Assembly (NCBI GenBank): GCA_947179155.2
Contig: OX359281.1
Coordinates: forward strand, 40,459,467 to 40,523,466
DNA: 64,000 bases
Origin: Hedera helix
Lineage: Eukaryota > Streptophyta > Magnoliopsida > Apiales > Araliaceae
Reading direction: 5' to 3'
Numbering within the stretch: the stretch's first letter is position 1; each line of letters starts with the position of its first letter. Under the pieces are notes generated by a model. The model was not told where the DNA came from and searched no databases. It saw only the letters and a list, made by a program, of their open reading frames with translations. Below are positions 35,346-47,923 of this stretch, piece by piece. The translations under genes were made by a program, and so were the position numbers.

Positions 35346-38300
35346 TTCCTTTTTTTTTGTGTGGGAGGGAGCATTAGATAACTACATTTAAAATAATAAT
35401 GGCCAAATAAGTTTTCCACGTAAAACATTATTATATTAACATCATAAAGTATGATTATTGAATGGTGAGTGAGTTCGTAGATGATGAAACATGCAGAAGA
35501 TCCATTATCTATGACGACCTTACATTATATATATGTTTACAACTCATTTCAATATTTTTCTTTGCACATGACTCATACATGCATACTACTATATTGTTTC
35601 GTATAATTAACTAGTTATATATATATAATTGAAGTGGATAGAAACCTAATTTTTTGAAACTTATTAATATGTATATCCGATTATATATATGAAGGTTTAA
35701 ACAGATCATCAGTCTGTCTCTTTCTTTAGTAACCAAGATTAATTTACAGCACTGCCAGCTGATTTGTATATATGGAGATGATGAACAACATGACGTTCGC
35801 TTAATTAATTTTTCGATTTAACTAATAAAGAGTTAGTTGACATATCAATTTCTGAATTGTTTTCCAAATTAATATCCGAACAAAATAGTTATTAGAGACG
35901 GACGACGTTACTTTTTTTATATCACAAACTTTTGTTTTATAGTTTGTAAAGACCAGTTATTTTAACCTTAGTTGATTTTATTTATTTGTTATTACTTTAT
36001 ACTAGTAATATTTTAACCTTATCTCAACTACTATTTATGGCAGCTTACCACTTCTTTTTCTGCTTCAGCCGGATCTGATTCACCTCCAATAAGTTTTAAT
36101 ACTCCATAATTAATTAACACTCATATAATTAACTAATATATGTTACTAATACTCCAGCACAGACTTACCTTTTCTTTTCTTTTTCTTAAATTATTGATTG
36201 TTTTCCCTACTCCAGCATCCCTCTTCACTGGGGGTAATACTAAAAATTCCTTTCACAGTCTCTATTATATCTTTTACATTATAAATAAAAATAATTAAAA
36301 GATAAAAATAAAATAATTATTTGAATATAAAATTTATATTTATAGAATAAAGAAAAATCCAACTTTTATATATTTTTCTATTCTATTTCAAATTTTAAGT
36401 TTTTTATTTTTCTTTGCTCAAAAATCAAAAACATAATGCAAGTGAAAAGAATAATAGAAGGGAGTTTCCACTTTTATTTGGACAATAATATTATTAAAAT
36501 AATAAGTAATTTTTAAAGTGTTTAATGTAATTAGTACAATAATAAAAAAATTGTTAAATATTTGTTATTGTTTTACTTTAATAATATCAATAACTTAATT
36601 TTATAATATGGAAGATAAATTAATTTAGGAAACTGAAATTTTCACAGTAAAAAATATTTTTTTGTTTGTGAGTTCTATTTTTTAAAACGGTCGTTATATA
36701 TTTATGATTACACTTTATATGTTAAAACCGTCGTTATATACTTATTGCAATACTTAATATGCGAAAAATAAAGTCATAAATTTATAACGATAATTTTAAA
36801 ATTATTACTATAAATAAAAAATAAAATTTACATGTAAAAATAATAAAAAATTAAGGGAAAATAACAGTTTCCTTAATTTAATGTCTATTGTCAGGATCTT
36901 AGTCATCATTTCGTCCCCGTGTCTCGTCTATTTCATTCATGTGTCCTTTCCTTACTGTATCCTTGGCTTTATATATGTCCATAAATCAAATATATTCGCT
37001 GGATTAGTTTATTAGTACTCCTCATAAATTATTATTCCACTAAAGTCCAAAGGGTGATGGAAGTAGTTTAATTAAATTGCAAAGCCCTAAACATGCACGA
37101 TAAATGTCACTTTTATAAATAGTTTAGCTGTAAGCAAAGAATTAGTGTGAGATATCATCAACGCTTAAAAGTATAACCACTACACTAGTACTCGAGTACT
37201 TATCTTTGTTAGGGTTAAATTAAATGGGTTCCTCAACAAGTGTTAATTTATTTTAATTTATTTTATTTATATCATCATTATTATTCTTTAGCGTGTGACT
37301 TCATGAATCCATGGATGAAATAAAATTATTCTGTTATGATAAAATATGCAGATGAAGAATTAATAATCAGAAAAATATTCTGTTATGTATATTGAATTAA
37401 TAAAACTGATACATATACAATCTATTTATATTTGTTACATACAAATTAGAGAATGAATCTAATTACTCTAACTATTTAAGCTCAGCTTGACAGCTGTAAT
37501 GATACATGCATTAATTAATAAAATTAATGCATCGATCAGTAAAATACTCATTACAATTCTTTTCAAACTTTAGTTTTCTTATGATATGCATGGGAATATC
37601 TCAAAGTTAGACACTTCATTTAAAAGGTTAATAAAGTTTTAATCTTAATTAATGTGGTTGATTAGGTCAACTTTGTGAAAAATGGAAGCCAATTTCGAAT
37701 CTTTCACTACATATATTAAGTTTTGTCATAAACACATTAAACATAATTACATTTTTTCATTATTCACTTCAACATTATTTTTTTTTAAAAAGCTAATTAT
37801 GTTAATTAAAATATCAGGAAAAAAATATGTTGAATTTTGTCCATGATGACTCTTAACATGGTAGAAATATTAAAAATTAAATTACACTAAAATTTGATAA
37901 TTATTACACATATGTCTCAAGACTTATCTAGTTAAATTGAATAAGTTTACGCATACAAATATTAAATATAATTTTTTATATAATTTTTATTTTAATTATT
38001 GAAAAGTGAATTTTAATATAAAAAATTGTGTCAAATTTTATTTATTAATAATTAATATAAAATTATATACTAATTAATATAAAATTATATAAATATTTAT
38101 GTTTAATATTTATGTGTGTATAGTTGTCGGGTTAAATTTGAATTGTGACGTGTGATTAATCCTAACATGCATATGTAGTAACTAATTTTTAGCTAGAGAC
38201 TATTATAAGCTAGATACCAGAATGTGGTCCAAAATGAAGTACTGACCATATTGAGTGAATGATTTGACCCGACCTTTCCTTTCCCTTTCTCATTCCGATA

Positions 38301-38963
38301 TCTTTCTGATTATAGGTGGCATAAAATTAATGATGTGAATGAATTCATTATGCTAAAATAAGTCATTATCTTTCTTGTAAAAACATATGCAACATATACA
38401 ACATGTTCCCTACATTTTAAAATGTAATGTAAAAAATTATGCACCTATTATTCCCAATGTTCTTAAAAAAAAAAAAAAAACATCATTACCAAGTTTTTTG
38501 TTCAAAAAATGGATTTTTTTAGTTTTTATAATACCATAAAATGAGATATTGCCATCAAAATTTTTATTATAATTTTATAAATAATATGTCCTTAATATTT
38601 ATAAACATGATAAATATTCTTCATTTTTTTTGTCAAACAGAGAGAGTAACATTTAAAGGTCTTCTCTTTCTTACAAAATAAATACCAATTTTTTTAGTAA
38701 AAATGGAAGATGAATGATTTAGTAGCTTTAATGAGAGTCTTGGAATTCTTAATTATTTTTATGCATATTGAGATTTAAGTAGAAAGCATTTTATTATATT
38801 TCATCAGAAATAACTTTTATTCCCAATATGATATTATAAAAATATGACATAATTAACTTAAGTTTATATAAGTAAATCATAATATGCACCAAAACAAAAG
38901 TTAGTAATATATGAAATTTATTTTTGAATGGACGAAATATGATTTTGAGATATTGATCAAACT
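35346..38963. other. AT-rich intergenic region
   Basis: I see no gene in 3.6 kb. Short repeats of a CGTCGTTATATA-type string occur at about 36687-36740, and simple A runs occur (for example 38465-38480). No complete mobile element was delimited. Confidence 0.5.
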
Positions 38964-38968
38964 ATATA

Positions 38969-39374
38969 TGTAATGTCCTAGAATTTCCACATTTTTATTA
39001 ATTAAAATATTAATTTAATTTCCAACGAGTTAGTTTTATGAGATTATTTAAATCTTTTTATGTGATTAATTAATTATGTGATTAAATAATTATGTAATTA
39101 ATTACTAAAATTAATTAAAGGGGGTCACTAATATGTTATTAAATTAGTGAACAAACCCTAAAGTTTTAATATCAAAATAATTGATAAGTTTCCTATTAAT
39201 TAAATATTCAATTAAATTGAATATAATGAGTGAATTAAATATAATAAATTAATTAATATGATTATTAATTAATGTAAATAATGTGAAATGTTAATAATAA
39301 TATTTATTAGTCCATTTGGTAATTTAATACTTATGGGTTAGAATATTTAATTATTTATTCAAGGTAATTATTTA
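38969..39374 (+). repeat. Inverted copy of gypsy LTR terminus
   Basis: Begins TGTAATGTCCTAGAATTTCC and is, as far as I can compare by eye, an exact reverse complement of 42937-43342, the U3 end of the adjoining LTR. It joins the LTR's U5 end at 39375/39376, where the LTR lacks the two outermost bases present in the other copy. Confidence 0.9.
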
Positions 39375-39375
39375 A

Positions 39376-42300
39376 TGACGACCCCAAATCCGGGTTCCAT
39401 AACCTCGAGTTTGATTCTCACTATTCAACACATTACTAACAATTAAATACATACATTGCATTTAAATATCGCGGAATAATACATATTGGTTCCCTTACAA
39501 AAAGGTTACAATACCAGGGTCTATTAACCTTAACATAAACAGTTCCTATCATAAGGAATTACAAAAGGTTTAACAACAGTAAACACAAATTTAAACATCT
39601 AATTAGCATGCATAAACTAACTTAAGCTCTGGCCTTTCCTTTTCCCTTATCCTTCTTTGAGCAATCAGGATTATCTGAAAAATGGTTCATGATATAGCAA
39701 GAATGAGCAACTAGTTTGCTCAGCAAGTTTAGAACAATCATATAGATTTAATATATCATGAATGAATGGGAAATATCAACAATGATTCAACAATAGATAT
39801 AACAATTGTGAATGAAACAGGATTCAAATTTTAATAAACAGAATATTTGAATCTTAAAATGCTGAGTGGTCACTAAGGACCCTGAACTAACTAGGGTATA
39901 ATAGAGTTTCCTCTGACCCTTTGAGTTGTTTGGTTTTCAAGGGGATCAGCCTATTCAACCCGCTGTATATGCATTACATTTAGTTACTGGCGCCCAAAGT
40001 CGGTTTCCCGACACAAAATCCCCTAATTTAGGGTTGTTCAATTCTCAGACTTAATATAAGAAAATCCGCACCCAACAATGGTTTGGATAAGCTTTTAAAA
40101 GTATTCAAGTTATTGAATTTAGAAACGCAATGTCTAGCTGAACTATTAGCTTCAGACATTTTTAATACAGTTCATGAATCAAGAACTAACAAGCTTCAAA
40201 TGCACTAAGTGTGATTTTATAAACAATATGGATGTGGAATAATTTTAAATAATTAAACCACTTCAAGCTTTAACAATAAATACAAGTATGGAAACTTGTT
40301 CAACGATAATAATTGAGTAGGGTTAGAGAACTTGCCTTTTTGCTCAGCTACAATAATTGTCTAGCTTTAACTAACTTGCTTTGAAAGACCTAACATTAAT
40401 AAAGTCGGTCTAATAATTAGTACGACGTATTTGCATAATTATACGCTTAATAACGAACTTATTTACCACATAAGTACTAACACATAAATTACATTAGTCA
40501 AAACAATATTATTAACCTTATAGACACTTAATCATTTTAGGTTAATAATTTAATAAGTTAGAAAATATTTTTCTTAAGTGTTGGACACTTATTAAACCCT
40601 TAAACAACTTATTATAATTGTTTAATTAAATCATAATTAAATTAAATTTATTTTATTAACTCAATCTCTATTTAATTACTATTTAATATTGATTAAATAG
40701 AAATTAATTAATTAACTCTACTTATTATTAAAAATAAATAATAACTAATTGTACTTACTTATTATTTAATTATAATTAAATAATAAATAATTATTAACTT
40801 AGTTTTAACCTTCTTCAATTTAATGTTAATCAACCAATAATTAACTAAGTAATTAACCTTACTTATTATTTAATTAAGAAAATTAAATAATAGTTTACTA
40901 ATCTTAATCCTCTTTAATTATTATTTAATGTCAATTAAATAATAATTAATTATTTAATTAATTTTAATTATTATTTAAGGTTAAATAATAATCAAATCAT
41001 TCTTATTTATTATTTTAATTAAATAATAAATTATTACTCTAATAACTTAATTTCCATTAATCGTTATTTGATGTTAATTAAATAATAATTAATTACTTAA
41101 TTATCCTTATTTATTATTTACTAATATTTAAATAATAAATAATTAATTTATAAATTTTATCTCTCTTTAAATATTATTTAATAGGCATTAAATAATAATT
41201 GCTAATTTATCATCTTTATTTATTATTAACATTTAAAATAATAAATAAATAATAATTTATTTAACTTAACCATGGTTTAGCTAACTAGATTAATATTTAA
41301 AATATTTAAATATTAAACTTAATGAAAAATATCCTCCCCAATATTATTTTTGTATTATTATTATTTTTGTTATAATTTTAATTTAGTTTTTAAATATTTA
41401 AATTAATTAAAATTAACCCGAATGGCATTTTCGTAATTAAGTTAAAAAAACCGGACCGATGGCATTTTCGTAATTAATTCGAAAACTGAACCGAGGGCAG
41501 AATGGTAATTCTGCCGAAAAAAAACACGGAGGGGCAAAATGGTAATTTCCCCGAATTTTTCCTTCCGCGCATGGCGCGCGTTTCAGATTATACGGCCCAA
41601 AACGACGCCGTTTTTGGAAACGCGGATACGGCTTCCGCGCGTACGCGCGGCGTAATTTTTTTTCTGAGGCAAAACGACGCCGTTTTGTCTCCGCGTCCGA
41701 CTGTGCACAGTGGTCCGCGCATTGCGCGGAAAACTTTAATTTTTTTTTTTTTTTTTCTTTCACAGAATGTGAACAGTTCCGGCTATACACACTTTAATTA
41801 AAATTATACCTTCAATAAATCTTTAACTCTTCAATAAAAATCCAAAAAAATTACCAATCACCTTATATTAATTTATAACATGAAAAAATAATTTTTTCAT
41901 GATTTAATATCAATATTTTTTTATAAAAATTTTTACATCACATAAACTACCATAAATCATATCTTTTTGTGTATAACTCCATTTTAAGTGATTCAAACTT
42001 TGTTTTTCTCATGATTTAATGTTCTATAATATTAGAACATCAAACCTAAGCTTTACAAAAATATTTTTGGTAATATATTTCAAAACTTGTTTACACACTA
42101 CTAAATACATATTTTAGCATATAAAATATACCAAAATACAAACCAAGCATATTAAACTCAAGCATGGCATAAATATTACAACTACACATTAATAACTATA
42201 TTAACATGTTTATACAAACATGATGATTTATTTAATTTAAAAATAAAACTTAGATTTAGAATAACCATTACCTTGATTTAATGGCTATCTTTCTTTTTCT

Positions 42301-42624
42301 TCCAAAGTAGGTGATGAGGTTTGAAGGCATGAACCAAGACTCCTTCTCTTCTCTTAGTATTTTGCTCTCAAATTTTCTCACCCTCTCAAATGTTCTCTAG
42401 CTCTCTCTTTTGTTTGAAAATAAAAGATGAGAAATGACTTTCAAAACTACCAAATTGTAAGTATACTTGCAAATATGATAGATACATAATATATCTAATA
42501 ATTTTAGCCCATCATGCACCTATTGGATACTTACACAAGTTAGCCACATTAGGTGAAAAGAAGCATGGTGCATGTACTACAAAAAGAAAACAAGCAACCT
42601 TTTTATTAATTAAATGAAAAATCA

Positions 42625-42655
<31 letters not shown>

Positions 42656-43342
42656 TTACACTCTCTCTCCTCCTTCTAGCATGCTCTCGGCTGAATCTTC
42701 TTCCTTTGTCCCAATTTGATTGTCACTTTTCATTTTCTTTAATAATTATTAGTTAATTTAAGTATTTTCCAAGTGGGCCAATCATTGGGCTTTAATTTAA
42801 AATACCAATTGGGCTTCTATTAAATTGTTTGGGCTACTAAATTGTCAAATTTTATTATTCCCCACTTGGGCTACTAATTGACCCATGTTGGGCTAATTTA
42901 ATAATTTATACATTAATTATTCAATCCATGATTAAATAAATAATTACCTTGAATAAATAATTAAATATTCTAACCCATAAGTATTAAATTACCAAATGGA
43001 CTAATAAATATTATTATTAACATTTCACATTATTTACATTAATTAATAATCATATTAATTAATTTATTATATTTAATTCACTCATTATATTCAATTTAAT
43101 TGAATATTTAATTAATAGGAAACTTATCAATTATTTTGATATTAAAACTTTAGGGTTTGTTCACTAATTTAATAACATATTAGTGACCCCCTTTAATTAA
43201 TTTTAGTAATTAATTACATAATTATTTAATCACATAATTAATTAATCACATAAAAAGATTTAAATAATCTCATAAAACTAACTCGTTGGAAATTAAATTA
43301 ATATTTTAATTAATAAAAATGTGGAAATTCTAGGACATTACA
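39376..43342 (-). repeat. gypsy 3' LTR (3967 bp)
   Basis: Starts TGACGACCCCAAATCCGGG and ends CTAGGACATTACA in + orientation. It holds a chain of AT-rich palindromes (about 40640-41260), a GC-rich block with two AAAACGACGCCGTTTT motifs (41599-41614 and 41671-41686), and an ATA/AAT run near 42627-42653. It encodes no protein. Confidence 0.93.
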
Positions 43343-43357
43343 TTCTCCCCTCCTTAT
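43343..43357 (-). other. gypsy polypurine tract
   Basis: On the sense strand AAGGAGGGGAGAA lies directly before the 3' LTR start TGTAATGTCC. Confidence 0.85.
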
Positions 43358-43390
43358 AAAAATTCCGTCCTCGGAATTGTAAAAATAAGG

Positions 43391-46300
43391 TTACTCAAAT
43401 AAAAACGGGTAATTTGCCCTCATTTCCTCCTCTAATTCCCACGTAGATTCTTCAATGGCGTGATTCCTCCAGAGTACTTTGACAGAATGAATTATCTTAT
43501 TTCTCAGTTTCTGTTCCTTCCTATCGAGTATCTGAACAGGAACTTCTTCATATGATAAGTCCTTCCCGACTTGAATTGACTCATACGAGATAACGTGCTT
43601 GTAGTCTGGTTTGTATGGCCGCAATACCGACACATGAAACACATTGTGAATATGTTCCAATTCAGGAGGTAAAGCTACCTCGTATGCTACTTCACCCACT
43701 CTTCTCAATATTTCGAACGGTCCTATGAACCTTGGACTCAATTTCCCCTTCTTTCCAAACCTGATCTTCCCTTTCCAGGGAGATACCTTAATGAACACAA
43801 AACTCCCCACCTCGAAGTCTCGTTTCTGTCGATGTAAATCGGCGTATTTCTTTTGACGGTCTTGAGCTGCTACTAGCCGAGCTCTTATTACCTTGATAAT
43901 TTCTACCGTCTGTTGAACCAATTCTGGCCCCAACAGTCGGCGTTCTCCTACCTCATCCCAACATAGAGGTGTTCTGCATTTTCTGCCATATAAAGCTTCG
44001 TAAGGCGGCATACCTATGCTCGCATGATAACTGTTGTTGTATGCAAACTCAACTAGTGGTAGATGGATTTCCCAACTGCCCTTGAAATCCATTACGCAGG
44101 CCCTGAGCATATCTTCCAATGTCTGAATTGTTCTCTCACTTTGCCCATCGGTCTGCGGATGATACGCTGTACTCATTCTCAACTGTGTCCCCAATCTCTC
44201 CTGAAGACTTCTCCAAAATTTTGACGTGAAGCGCGGATCTCTGTCTGACACAATCGATACCGGCACCCCATGTCTTGAAACTATCTCTTTGATGTACAGT
44301 TTGGACAACTGATCCAAACTGAACCTAATCTTGATCGGCAAAAAGTGCGCTGACTTTGTTAGCCGATCCACAATCACCCAAATTGCGTCATATCCCTTCT
44401 GTGTTGCTGGAAGTCCTACCACAAAATCCATTGTGATATGCTCCCATTTCCACTCAGGAATTTCTAACGGCTGTAACAATCCACTTGGTCTCTGATGTTC
44501 GGCCTTTACCCTCTGACAAGTTAGGCATCGGCTGACACATTCTGCAACCTCCCTCTTTAAATTCGGCCACCAAAAATGCTGACGTAGATCTTGATACATC
44601 TTCGTACTCCCCGGATGTATCGAGTATCTCGTACTGTGGGCCTCTTGCAAAATTTCCTCTCGTAATTCAGGCACTAGCGGTACCCAAACACGATTTTCAA
44701 ATCTCAGCAATCCCATGCTATCAATTTTAAACTTGACCTCTTCTCCATCGGTCATCCTCTTCCGGATTCTGTCACATTCCTCATCTTTGTCTTGAGCCTC
44801 TTTCACCCTATCTAACAAGGTTGGGCTCACCTCGACTTCTAATGACTCGTTTGGACTTCTCACTTCCAACTCCATTCGAGCCATCTCTTGAACCAATTGT
44901 TCTTGATCTGTCAATATGAACAATTTCTCCCTGCTCTTTCTACTCAGAGCATCCGCTACTACGTTGGCCTTGCCGGGATGATATAGAATCTCACAATCAT
45001 AATCTTTGATCAATTCCAACCATCTCCGTTGCCTCATATTCAACTCCTTCTGTGTGAAGATATACTTTAGACTCTTATGGTCTGTGAATATCTCACATTT
45101 TTCTCCGTACAGATAATGTCTCCAAATTTTAAGGGCAAACACTACCGCTGCCAATTCCAAGTCGTGGGTAGGATATCCCTTCTCATAATCTTTTAATTGT
45201 CTGGACGCATACGCAACGACTTTGCCGTTTTGCATAAGCACACAGCCAAGCCCCTTGTGCGATGCATCACTGTAGACCGTAAAACCTCCTGTATCGTCTG
45301 GTAAGGTCAATACAGGTGCTTCACTAAGTCTTTTCTTTAACTCCTGAAAACTTTCCTCACACTTCTCCGTCCACACGTATTTCACCGTCTTTCTTGTTAA
45401 GTTGGTCAACGGTGTTGCTATCTTTGAAAAGTCTTGAATGAATCTCCGATAGTAACCCGCTAACCCTAAGAAACTTCTTACTTCTGTCGGCGTCCTTGGT
45501 TGTTCCCAATTCATTACCGATTCAACTTTCGCCGGATCAACCGAAACTCCTTCCTTGTCAATAACATGACCTAAAAATTGAACTCTTTCCAACCAGAATT
45601 CACACTTTGAAAACTTAGCGTACAACCGCTCCTTCCGTAAAATCTCCAACACCAATCTTAGGTGTTCAGCATGCTCCTCCTCCGTTTTGGAATACACCAG
45701 AATATCGTCAATGAACACGACTACAAATTTATCCAAGTATTGCTTGAATATTCTGTTCATCATGTCCATAAATGCGGCTGGCGCATTCGTTAGTCCAAAC
45801 GACATCACCAGAAACTCATAATGCCCATATCGAGTTCTGAATGTCGTCTTGGGTATATCCTCCTTCCTGACTTTCAACTGATGATAACCAGTCCTTAAGT
45901 CAATCTTTGAAAAGTACTTCGCCCCTTTCAATTGATCGAAAAGATCGTCAATTCGTGGTAACGGGTACTTGTTCTTAATTGTCACCTTATTCAGCTCTCT
46001 ATAATCCATACACAATCTCATCGATCCATCCTTCTTCTTTACAAACAGCACCGGTGCTCCCCATGGAGAAACACTTGGCTGAATGTACTTATTGTCTAGC
46101 AACTCCTGCAATTGCACCATCAATTCCTTTAGTTCTACCGGAGCCATCCTATATGGTGCTTTCGATATCGGTGCTGTCCCCGGTACTAAATCAATCACAA
46201 ATTCTATCTCCCTGTCCGGCGGTAAACCTGACAGTACATCCGGAAAAACATCCATGAACTCCCTAACTACGGGTATTTGCTCCATCTCGGGACTCACCAC

Positions 46301-47923
46301 TTGTGTGTCCACCACATGAGCCAAATACCCTACACAACCTTTCTTCAAAAATTTCTTGGCCTGCATCATCGTCAGACAAGAAGACTGTCTTGACGATTTG
46401 CTGCCATAAAATACGACCTTAGACTTATTTGGTGTCTTAAGGTGTATGCACTTCTTCTGACAATCAATTATCGCCCCGTGGTTAAACAACCAATCCATCC
46501 CAAGTATTACATCAAATTCCCCCAGACGTATTGGAATTAGATTCACATTTAATTTCTGACCCCTGATTTCAGCACAACAATTTCTATGTATGTACTCTAC
46601 CGGAATCACTTCTTTATTAGCAACTTCTATGTTCATTGAGTTTTCTAGTTTGTCCCTAGGCAACTCTAATCGTCTAGCGAAATCATCAGACACAAATGAA
46701 CAGGTAGCACCCGAATCAAACAATACATATGCATTTATATTATTGATCGGAATAATACCTGACACCACGTCTTTTGACCCCACGGCATCCTGTACCGTCA
46801 TATTGAAAGTCCGGGCTGTCGGCTTGTTCTGTGGTACCGGTCCCCCGATAGCCAATTTGCTGTTATTGCCCCTGTAGCCGCTACCCCCGTCATTCTTCTT
46901 CTTAGGGCAATCCTTTATCAGGTGGTCAGATGCTCCGCAAGAAAAGCATCTCACTTTCTTTGGGAGGGGACAATTTGGAGAAATATGTCCCACCTGACCA
47001 CAATTGTAGCATGTATTCTTCCCTTTCCTGCACTCTCCGAAGTGGTTCTTTCCACATATATTGCATGCTGGCTTTTTCTGAACACTTCCTTGTTGATTCC
47101 CCGAGCTCTTGTCGTTGCTGCTGTTGTCCCATTTGCGCTTGTTGTTATTATTGTTGTTATTATTGCCTCCACTGTTGCTGTTCTTGCTTCCCCCTTCATT
47201 TTTCTTTTTGTTTCTCTCCTGGTTGTACTTGGTTAATGCGTCGCTTCCTCCTTCAGCAATGATTGACTTCTCCAACAAAGTTGCGAATGAGTCAATCTGC
47301 AGTACCGCTACCTTGTTGAATATCCAAGGTCTCAATCCATTTTCGAATCTTCTGGCCTTGCGTTCCTCCGTATCCACTTGATGTGGAGCGAACCTGGCCA
47401 GCTCATTAAATCTTGCCGCGTACTCAGGTACCGACATGTTTTCCTGCTTCAGTTCTAGAAATTTCACTTCCATCCTACTTTTCATACTCTTCGGGAAATA
47501 ATTCTCATCGAATATTTCCTTAAATCTTGTCCATGACACCACCCCCTCGCCAGCCCTATTCTGATTGGCTTCCCACCAGAAATTGGCCTCTCCCTTCATC
47601 ATATAGGTAGCAAAGATTGTCTTTTGCTCCTCAGCTACCCTCGCGATAACGAACGCTTTCTCTATTTCCTTTATCCATGACTGGGCCTCTATCGGGTCCG
47701 ACGTTCCCCTAAACTCTGGCGGTCCCACCGCTTTAAAATCTTTAAAATTCGCCAACTGATTTGGTGGTGGTGGCGGATTTGCTACTACAGGGTGGCGGTT
47801 TTGCATTGCCTCAGCTAGCATGTCGACAAAGTTTTGCATAGGGTCTACGTTGTGTCCCCCCGCGTCGTTGTTAACTGACTCTTCTACCCCCTGGTTCCTT
47901 GGTGGTTGTCTACGTGGCGGCAT
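43391..47923 (-). CDS. gypsy gag-pol polyprotein with chromodomain (1510 aa)
   Basis: A single intact frame. Gag (retrotransposon gag domain about 80-185, with MMKGEANFWWEA and the YFPKSMKSRMEVKFLELKQ segment). Three zinc knuckles begin at C287, C305 and C326. The aspartic protease has YVLFDSGAT (about 399-407). RT has the LDNKYIQPSVSPWGAPVLFV block and FIDD catalytic box (about 737-740). RNase H starts near FTVYSDAS. Integrase has an H-x-H/C-x2-C zinc region (LTCQRVK) and catalytic core with TMDFVVGLP, VSDRDPRF and GQSERTIQ. The last ~55 residues (VKVLWRNHAIEESTWELEEE) match the chromodomain form of Tekay/Del integrases, thought to guide insertion into heterochromatin. No stop or frameshift interrupts it, so the copy may be competent. 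Confidence 0.95.
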   Translation of the reverse strand: MPPRRQPPRNQGVEESVNNDAGGHNVDPMQNFVDMLAEAMQNRHPVVANPPPPPNQLANFKDFKAVGPPEFRGTSDPIEAQSWIKEIEKAFVIARVAEEQKTIFATYMMKGEANFWWEANQNRAGEGVVSWTRFKEIFDENYFPKSMKSRMEVKFLELKQENMSVPEYAARFNELARFAPHQVDTEERKARRFENGLRPWIFNKVAVLQIDSFATLLEKSIIAEGGSDALTKYNQERNKKKNEGGSKNSNSGGNNNNNNNNKRKWDNSSNDKSSGNQQGSVQKKPACNICGKNHFGECRKGKNTCYNCGQVGHISPNCPLPKKVRCFSCGASDHLIKDCPKKKNDGGSGYRGNNSKLAIGGPVPQNKPTARTFNMTVQDAVGSKDVVSGIIPINNINAYVLFDSGATCSFVSDDFARRLELPRDKLENSMNIEVANKEVIPVEYIHRNCCAEIRGQKLNVNLIPIRLGEFDVILGMDWLFNHGAIIDCQKKCIHLKTPNKSKVVFYGSKSSRQSSCLTMMQAKKFLKKGCVGYLAHVVDTQVVSPEMEQIPVVREFMDVFPDVLSGLPPDREIEFVIDLVPGTAPISKAPYRMAPVELKELMVQLQELLDNKYIQPSVSPWGAPVLFVKKKDGSMRLCMDYRELNKVTIKNKYPLPRIDDLFDQLKGAKYFSKIDLRTGYHQLKVRKEDIPKTTFRTRYGHYEFLVMSFGLTNAPAAFMDMMNRIFKQYLDKFVVVFIDDILVYSKTEEEHAEHLRLVLEILRKERLYAKFSKCEFWLERVQFLGHVIDKEGVSVDPAKVESVMNWEQPRTPTEVRSFLGLAGYYRRFIQDFSKIATPLTNLTRKTVKYVWTEKCEESFQELKKRLSEAPVLTLPDDTGGFTVYSDASHKGLGCVLMQNGKVVAYASRQLKDYEKGYPTHDLELAAVVFALKIWRHYLYGEKCEIFTDHKSLKYIFTQKELNMRQRRWLELIKDYDCEILYHPGKANVVADALSRKSREKLFILTDQEQLVQEMARMELEVRSPNESLEVEVSPTLLDRVKEAQDKDEECDRIRKRMTDGEEVKFKIDSMGLLRFENRVWVPLVPELREEILQEAHSTRYSIHPGSTKMYQDLRQHFWWPNLKREVAECVSRCLTCQRVKAEHQRPSGLLQPLEIPEWKWEHITMDFVVGLPATQKGYDAIWVIVDRLTKSAHFLPIKIRFSLDQLSKLYIKEIVSRHGVPVSIVSDRDPRFTSKFWRSLQERLGTQLRMSTAYHPQTDGQSERTIQTLEDMLRACVMDFKGSWEIHLPLVEFAYNNSYHASIGMPPYEALYGRKCRTPLCWDEVGERRLLGPELVQQTVEIIKVIRARLVAAQDRQKKYADLHRQKRDFEVGSFVFIKVSPWKGKIRFGKKGKLSPRFIGPFEILRRVGEVAYEVALPPELEHIHNVFHVSVLRPYKPDYKHVISYESIQVGKDLSYEEVPVQILDRKEQKLRNKIIHSVKVLWRNHAIEESTWELEEEMRANYPFLFE

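Noticed and set aside
36650..36830. Possible MITE with CGTCGTTATATA repeats
   Set aside because: I could not define terminal inverted repeats or a target duplication.
39371..39380. Target duplication directly at the left LTR border (39376)
   Set aside because: The bases beside 39376 do not match the right flank of the element. The match (ATATA) is only found outside the inverted 406-bp piece.
41502..41801. 99-codon + strand ORF in the gypsy LTR, with a copy at 51506
   Set aside because: It runs through the GC-rich LTR block with poly(T) and is simply duplicated with the LTR. The two copies differ in length because of the T run.
45979..47381. Several + strand ORFs of 70-110 codons opposite gag-pol
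   Set aside because: They lie antisense to an intact, clearly homologous gag-pol frame and have no features of their own.
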